From Lysinibacillus composti (lineage in GTDB: Bacteria > Bacillota > Bacilli > Bacillales_A > Planococcaceae): DNA of 64,000 bases. The DNA is taken from positions 496,001 through 560,000 of the forward strand of contig NZ_JAFBDY010000001.1 of the NCBI RefSeq assembly GCF_016908465.1. Direction: 5' to 3'. A model generated the notes under the pieces. That model had not been told where the DNA came from. It did no database searches and saw nothing but the letters and a program-made list of their open reading frames with translations. The translations under genes and the position numbers were made by a program. How positions within the stretch are numbered: the first letter of the stretch is position 1; every line of letters starts with the position of its first letter. Below, piece by piece: positions 61,006 through 64,000 of the stretch.

Positions 61006-61944
61006 ATGAATGTACATAAAATTGTAATACCAACACCATATGCAATCGGGGATGTAAATGCTTTTTTAGTAAAAGGGGACGCACTTACATTATTTGACGT
61101 AGGTCCAAAAACTACTGAAGCTTATGAGGCATTGAAATGGGGTATCCATTCTGCAGGTTATGAAATGAGTGATATTGAGCAAGTTGTTCTAACTCATCAT
61201 CATCCCGATCATGCTGGATGGGTGGATGCTTTCCCGGATGCAGCGGTTTTGGGACATGAATATGTTGACCATTGGATGCGGAAAACAAATGAATTTATTG
61301 TATATCGGAATGAATTTTATCGATCAAATTTACGATTACAGGCAGTACCTGAGGAGTATATTGAACAAATTGTTAAAGTGCGTGGGGAAATGGAGCTATT
61401 TGGTACAACCCCTTTAACTCAATTTATCAATGATGGTGATGAAATTCCTGGACATCCGGGTTTAATTGCTTACTACACTCCAGGACACGCCCAAAGTCAC
61501 TTAATCTTTGTTGAGGAAAATTCAAGGGTTGCAATTGGTGGTGACTTATTATTAGATAAAGTCGCTTCTAATCCTTTAGTAGAACCACCTGTAGATTTAT
61601 CAAACGTCCGACCAAAATCTCTTTTGCAATATCATAATTCATTAATACTACTTCAGAATTTACAGTTAAGAAAAATCTTTGCAGGTCATGGAAACGACAT
61701 CGAAAATATAAATGATTTAATTTCTCTACGATTAGAAAAAGATGAGCTTCGTGCCAAACAAGTGCTAAATATTCTATCAACACCTAAAACAGTATTCGAG
61801 GTTACAAAAGAATTATATCCTTCTATATATAAGAAGCAGCTCGGTCTTACACTTTCCAAAACAATTGGTCATCTGGATTATTTAGAGAAAGAAGAAAAGG
61901 TGAAGAAGCATTTAGAAGGAGAAATTTACGTGTATTATTGCTAG
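61006..61944 (+). CDS. Metallo-beta-lactamase-fold hydrolase (YqjP-like)
   Basis: 312 residues, MBL fold: HHHPDHAGW metal motif at about 64-72, the second His in YTPGHAQSHLIF, the Asp in IGGDLLLD and the last His in IFAGHGNDI, followed by a C-terminal winged-helix-like extension (VFEVTKELYPSI...GHLDYLEKEEKVKKHLEG). The extension and the neighbourhood of proI match yqjP of Bacillus. Substrate unknown. GGGGGATATT upstream of the ATG. Confidence 0.92.
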   Translation: MNVHKIVIPTPYAIGDVNAFLVKGDALTLFDVGPKTTEAYEALKWGIHSAGYEMSDIEQVVLTHHHPDHAGWVDAFPDAAVLGHEYVDHWMRKTNEFIVYRNEFYRSNLRLQAVPEEYIEQIVKVRGEMELFGTTPLTQFINDGDEIPGHPGLIAYYTPGHAQSHLIFVEENSRVAIGGDLLLDKVASNPLVEPPVDLSNVRPKSLLQYHNSLILLQNLQLRKIFAGHGNDIENINDLISLRLEKDELRAKQVLNILSTPKTVFEVTKELYPSIYKKQLGLTLSKTIGHLDYLEKEEKVKKHLEGEIYVYYC

Positions 61945-61951
61945 TAAAAAT

Positions 61952-61999
61952 AGAATCCCCACAGCTAAAGATAATCTACTTTAGTTGTGGGGATTTTTT
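61952..61999. terminator. Bidirectional terminator
   Basis: AATCCCCACA...TGTGGGGATT stem with T6, between convergent genes. Confidence 0.85.
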
Positions 62000-62046
62000 A
62001 TTTGTATAGGAAAAGGATAGGAATAAGGATGATTTAAGAGTAAATA

Positions 62047-63219
62047 TTAGTTAGCATTAGCTAATGCTTCTAAAGACATTGCAGGGCCAAAGAACTCAAA
62101 GTGAATATTTTCACCAGAAACGTTTAAATCTCTAGCAATGGAAATAATAGCTTTCATAAATGGAGCTGGTCCACAAACGTAAACCTCTGTATTTTCTTTG
62201 ATGAAAGGTGCTAAATCTTCTTTTTTAATATAGCCAGCCTCATCTGAATAATGAACACGGTAAGTACCATTTAATTCATTTACTTTTTTCTCAATTTGTT
62301 CTTTAAATGCAACTGATTTCGCGTTACGTGCAGTTTGTACAAATGTAACATTGCGGCCAAGTTCCATTGTTTGTAGCATTGTATTTAGAGGAGTCACTCC
62401 AATACCTCCGCTTACAAATAGTACAGGGTTGCTATTTTGTTCTAATGTGAATAAACCAGCTGGTGCACTTAATTCAATAGTATCGCCTTCGTTAACTTGA
62501 TCGTGAAGATAGTTTGAAACGACACCGTTTGGTTCACAAGCATCTTCGCGTTTTACAGAGATACGGTATTGATTATTTTCTAATGCCTCTGAAAGTGTAT
62601 AGTGACGAACTGAAGTGAATTCATCTCCAGGTACTTTTACACGAACAGTAATATATTGACCTGGTTTAAAGTCAGGTAATTGCGTACCATCTTCTGGTTC
62701 GAAGTAGAATGAAGTTACTTCTTCGCTCTCTGCAACTTTTTTTGCAACTTTGAATGGTTTGAATAAACGCCATCCTCCATTTGCTTCTGCTTCTTTGTAA
62801 AGGTCTTCTTCAATTGAAATAAAGACATCTGCAATAACACCATAAGCCTCTGCCCAAGCATTAATAATCTCGTCAGTTGCTGCATCGCCAAGTACTTCTT
62901 TAATTGCACCAAGTAAGTTTTCTCCAACGATTGGGTATTGCTCTGGTAAAATTCCAAGTGCACGGTGTTTATGTGCAATTTGCATTACTGCTGGAATAAT
63001 TGCTTGTAAATTGTCAATATGAGCTGCAGCTGCGTAAACAGCGTTTGCAAGTGCTGTTTGTTGACGACCTCTTTGTTGGTTGGCACGGTTAAATACGTTT
63101 AGTAATTCAGGATGTTTTTCAAACAAGTTTTTGTAGAATGTTTTAGTAATTGTAACGCCATGTTGTTCTAGTACTGGAACTGTTGATTTAATAATGTCAA
63201 TTGTTTGTTGTGATAACAA
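62047..63219 (-). CDS. hmp: Flavohemoglobin, copy 3
   Basis: 390 residues from TTG 63219, which lies 10 bases after AAAGGA; the GTG at 63228 is too close to that site. Globin domain with HKHRALGI and QYPIVGE, FAD domain with [11 protein letters not shown] domain with [12 protein letters not shown] and [10 protein letters not shown], all intact. Very close to copy 2 at 28.9 kb. The nsrR gene is divergent from it and NsrR-type half sites lie between them, so this appears to be the original chromosomal hmp-nsrR pair. Confidence 0.95.
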   Translation of the reverse strand: MLSQQTIDIIKSTVPVLEQHGVTITKTFYKNLFEKHPELLNVFNRANQQRGRQQTALANAVYAAAAHIDNLQAIIPAVMQIAHKHRALGILPEQYPIVGENLLGAIKEVLGDAATDEIINAWAEAYGVIADVFISIEEDLYKEAEANGGWRLFKPFKVAKKVAESEEVTSFYFEPEDGTQLPDFKPGQYITVRVKVPGDEFTSVRHYTLSEALENNQYRISVKREDACEPNGVVSNYLHDQVNEGDTIELSAPAGLFTLEQNSNPVLFVSGGIGVTPLNTMLQTMELGRNVTFVQTARNAKSVAFKEQIEKKVNELNGTYRVHYSDEAGYIKKEDLAPFIKENTEVYVCGPAPFMKAIISIARDLNVSGENIHFEFFGPAMSLEALANAN

Positions 63220-63295
63220 TTTAAACACATCCTTTAAATGATTTTGGTAACGTTTACAATGTCACTATACTCCTGGGTATCCTCAAAAGCAATAT

Positions 63296-63358
63296 TGCAA
63301 ATACATCTTTAACAAATTGGACACAAACTAGTATTCAATATACATCTTTAAAATTTTG
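63296..63358 (-). promoter_or_regulatory. NsrR-type sites between hmp and nsrR
   Basis: Two AAAGATGTAT motifs on the minus strand (near 63300-63313 and 63337-63352), each with a partial inverted half (TTGAATAC, TTGCAATA), upstream of hmp copy 3. Confidence 0.5.
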
Positions 63359-63468
63359 TCACTTTACAGTTTTAAAAAACATCACTAATTATGAGATTTA
63401 TTAGAAGACTTTTTTACTACTATTGTTATTTGAATGGTATAATAAAGTAAGAAAGAGTGGTGTATAAT

Positions 63469-63906
63469 GTGCGTTTAACTTTATATACAGATTATTCATT
63501 ACGTGTTTTGCTCTATCTCGGTGTTAAAGGTAAAGACCGTTTATCGACAATTCAAGAGATTGCCGATGCGTATAATATTTCAAAAAATCATCTAATGAAA
63601 GTTACTTATGAACTAGGGCAATTAGGCTATATCGAAACAGTCCGCGGACGAGGCGGTGGAATTCGATTAGCAGTTGATCCAAATGAAATAAATATTGGAA
63701 AAGTAGTCCGTCATACGGAAGAGGACTTTCAAATAGTTGAATGTTTCAGTAATGAGAATAATATGTGTAAAATTTCTCCTGCGTGTCAGTTGAAAAATGT
63801 ATTATTTGAGGCATTAAATGCATATTTAAATGTTCTTGATCAATATACAATTGGTGATTTCCTTTTATCCAAAGACGAGCTGTTCAAATTACTTGAGATT
63901 GAGTGA
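63469..63906 (+). CDS. nsrR: Nitric oxide-sensing repressor NsrR (Rrf2 family)
   Basis: 145 residues from GTG 63469, giving the family N-terminus (M)RLTLYTDYSLRVLLYL; two GTG codons a few bases upstream would add non-family residues. Winged helix with IQEIADAYNISKNHLMKV and the wing GRGGGIRLA; iron-sulfur cluster Cys in ECFSNENNMCKISPACQLK (three Cys). NO destroys the cluster and releases DNA, inducing hmp. Divergent from hmp copy 3; probably also controls copy 2. Confidence 0.95.
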   Translation: MRLTLYTDYSLRVLLYLGVKGKDRLSTIQEIADAYNISKNHLMKVTYELGQLGYIETVRGRGGGIRLAVDPNEINIGKVVRHTEEDFQIVECFSNENNMCKISPACQLKNVLFEALNAYLNVLDQYTIGDFLLSKDELFKLLEIE

Positions 63907-63925
63907 TTCAAAATTAATAATAGTA

Positions 63926-63962
63926 ATTAGAGTATAGATGTAAATCTGTACTCTTTTTTATT
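63926..63962 (+). terminator. Terminator of nsrR
   Basis: AGAGTATAGAT / ATCTGTACTCT stem with T6. Confidence 0.75.
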
Positions 63963-64000
63963 TGCATATTAAAGTGAACTTAATTGCGACACATTATAAT

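Overview
The window is AT-rich DNA from an endospore-forming member of the Bacillales. Bacillus-type ribosome binding sites, frequent TTG/GTG starts, a SpoIIP-like gene, a T-box leader, LexA/NsrR/CsoR-type sites and a conserved chromosomal block (dinB - rnz - namA - proI - MBL hydrolase, about 56.2-61.9 kb, similar in gene content to the Bacillus subtilis yqj region) all point that way. The species cannot be fixed from the sequence alone.

Layout. 0-3.7 kb: the 3' part of a Y-family polymerase gene, a small gene with a LexA-type box, a lipoprotein, msrA and a zinc-ribbon protein. 3.8-6.5 kb (minus strand): a degenerate RadC/JAB-like protein, a DUF4314-like protein, a large hypothetical protein and a membrane protein. 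6.6-20.4 kb (plus strand): the most unusual part. It holds a Cys-rich protein ending in a sliding-clamp-binding-like motif, a 5'-3' exonuclease, two copies of a three-gene unit (about 110 aa, 164-178 aa, then a 364-366 aa PRTRC-B / prokaryotic E2 family D-like protein), a fused Ub-like(PRTRC-C-like)-JAB peptidase with an intact JAMM motif, a ThiF/E1-like gene split by a group II intron that encodes its own RT, and two clamp-loader subunits (DnaX and a delta-prime-like protein). I read this as a Firmicutes relative of the PRTRC ubiquitin-like cassette tied to DNA replication genes.

Five copies of a structured RNA element lie in this part (about 6.5, 6.7, 12.1, 21.0 and 22.9 kb). Each has a small hairpin with a near-invariant 13-nt loop and covarying stem, followed by a terminator whose 5' arm can also form a competing local hairpin. 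Three copies precede well-formed genes of the element, so they look like a shared attenuation or antitermination leader.

20.4-34.4 kb: accessory DNA with small secreted and membrane proteins, a possible bacteriocin-like pair, a DASS anion transporter, two flavohemoglobins and many decayed gene fragments (YfiT-like, solute-binding protein, tyrosine recombinase, aldehyde dehydrogenase). 34.4-53.8 kb: a copper/heavy-metal island with a two-component system, a BNR-like lipoprotein, a CcdA/TauE-like membrane protein, two multicopper oxidases, a Cys-rich copper-storage-like protein, a ferritin-like protein, CopB- and CopA-type ATPases, CsoR, CopZ and a YdhK-type lipoprotein, plus decayed partial duplicates of the small oxidase and of ydhK. 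Two short dispersed repeat families recur in the intergenic DNA from 1.7 to 43 kb. 53.9-55.9 kb: an XRE regulator and a DGQHR-domain protein. From 56.2 kb the backbone begins abruptly inside the 5' end of dinB, a candidate island junction. The right end carries proI with its T-box, a third flavohemoglobin and nsrR.
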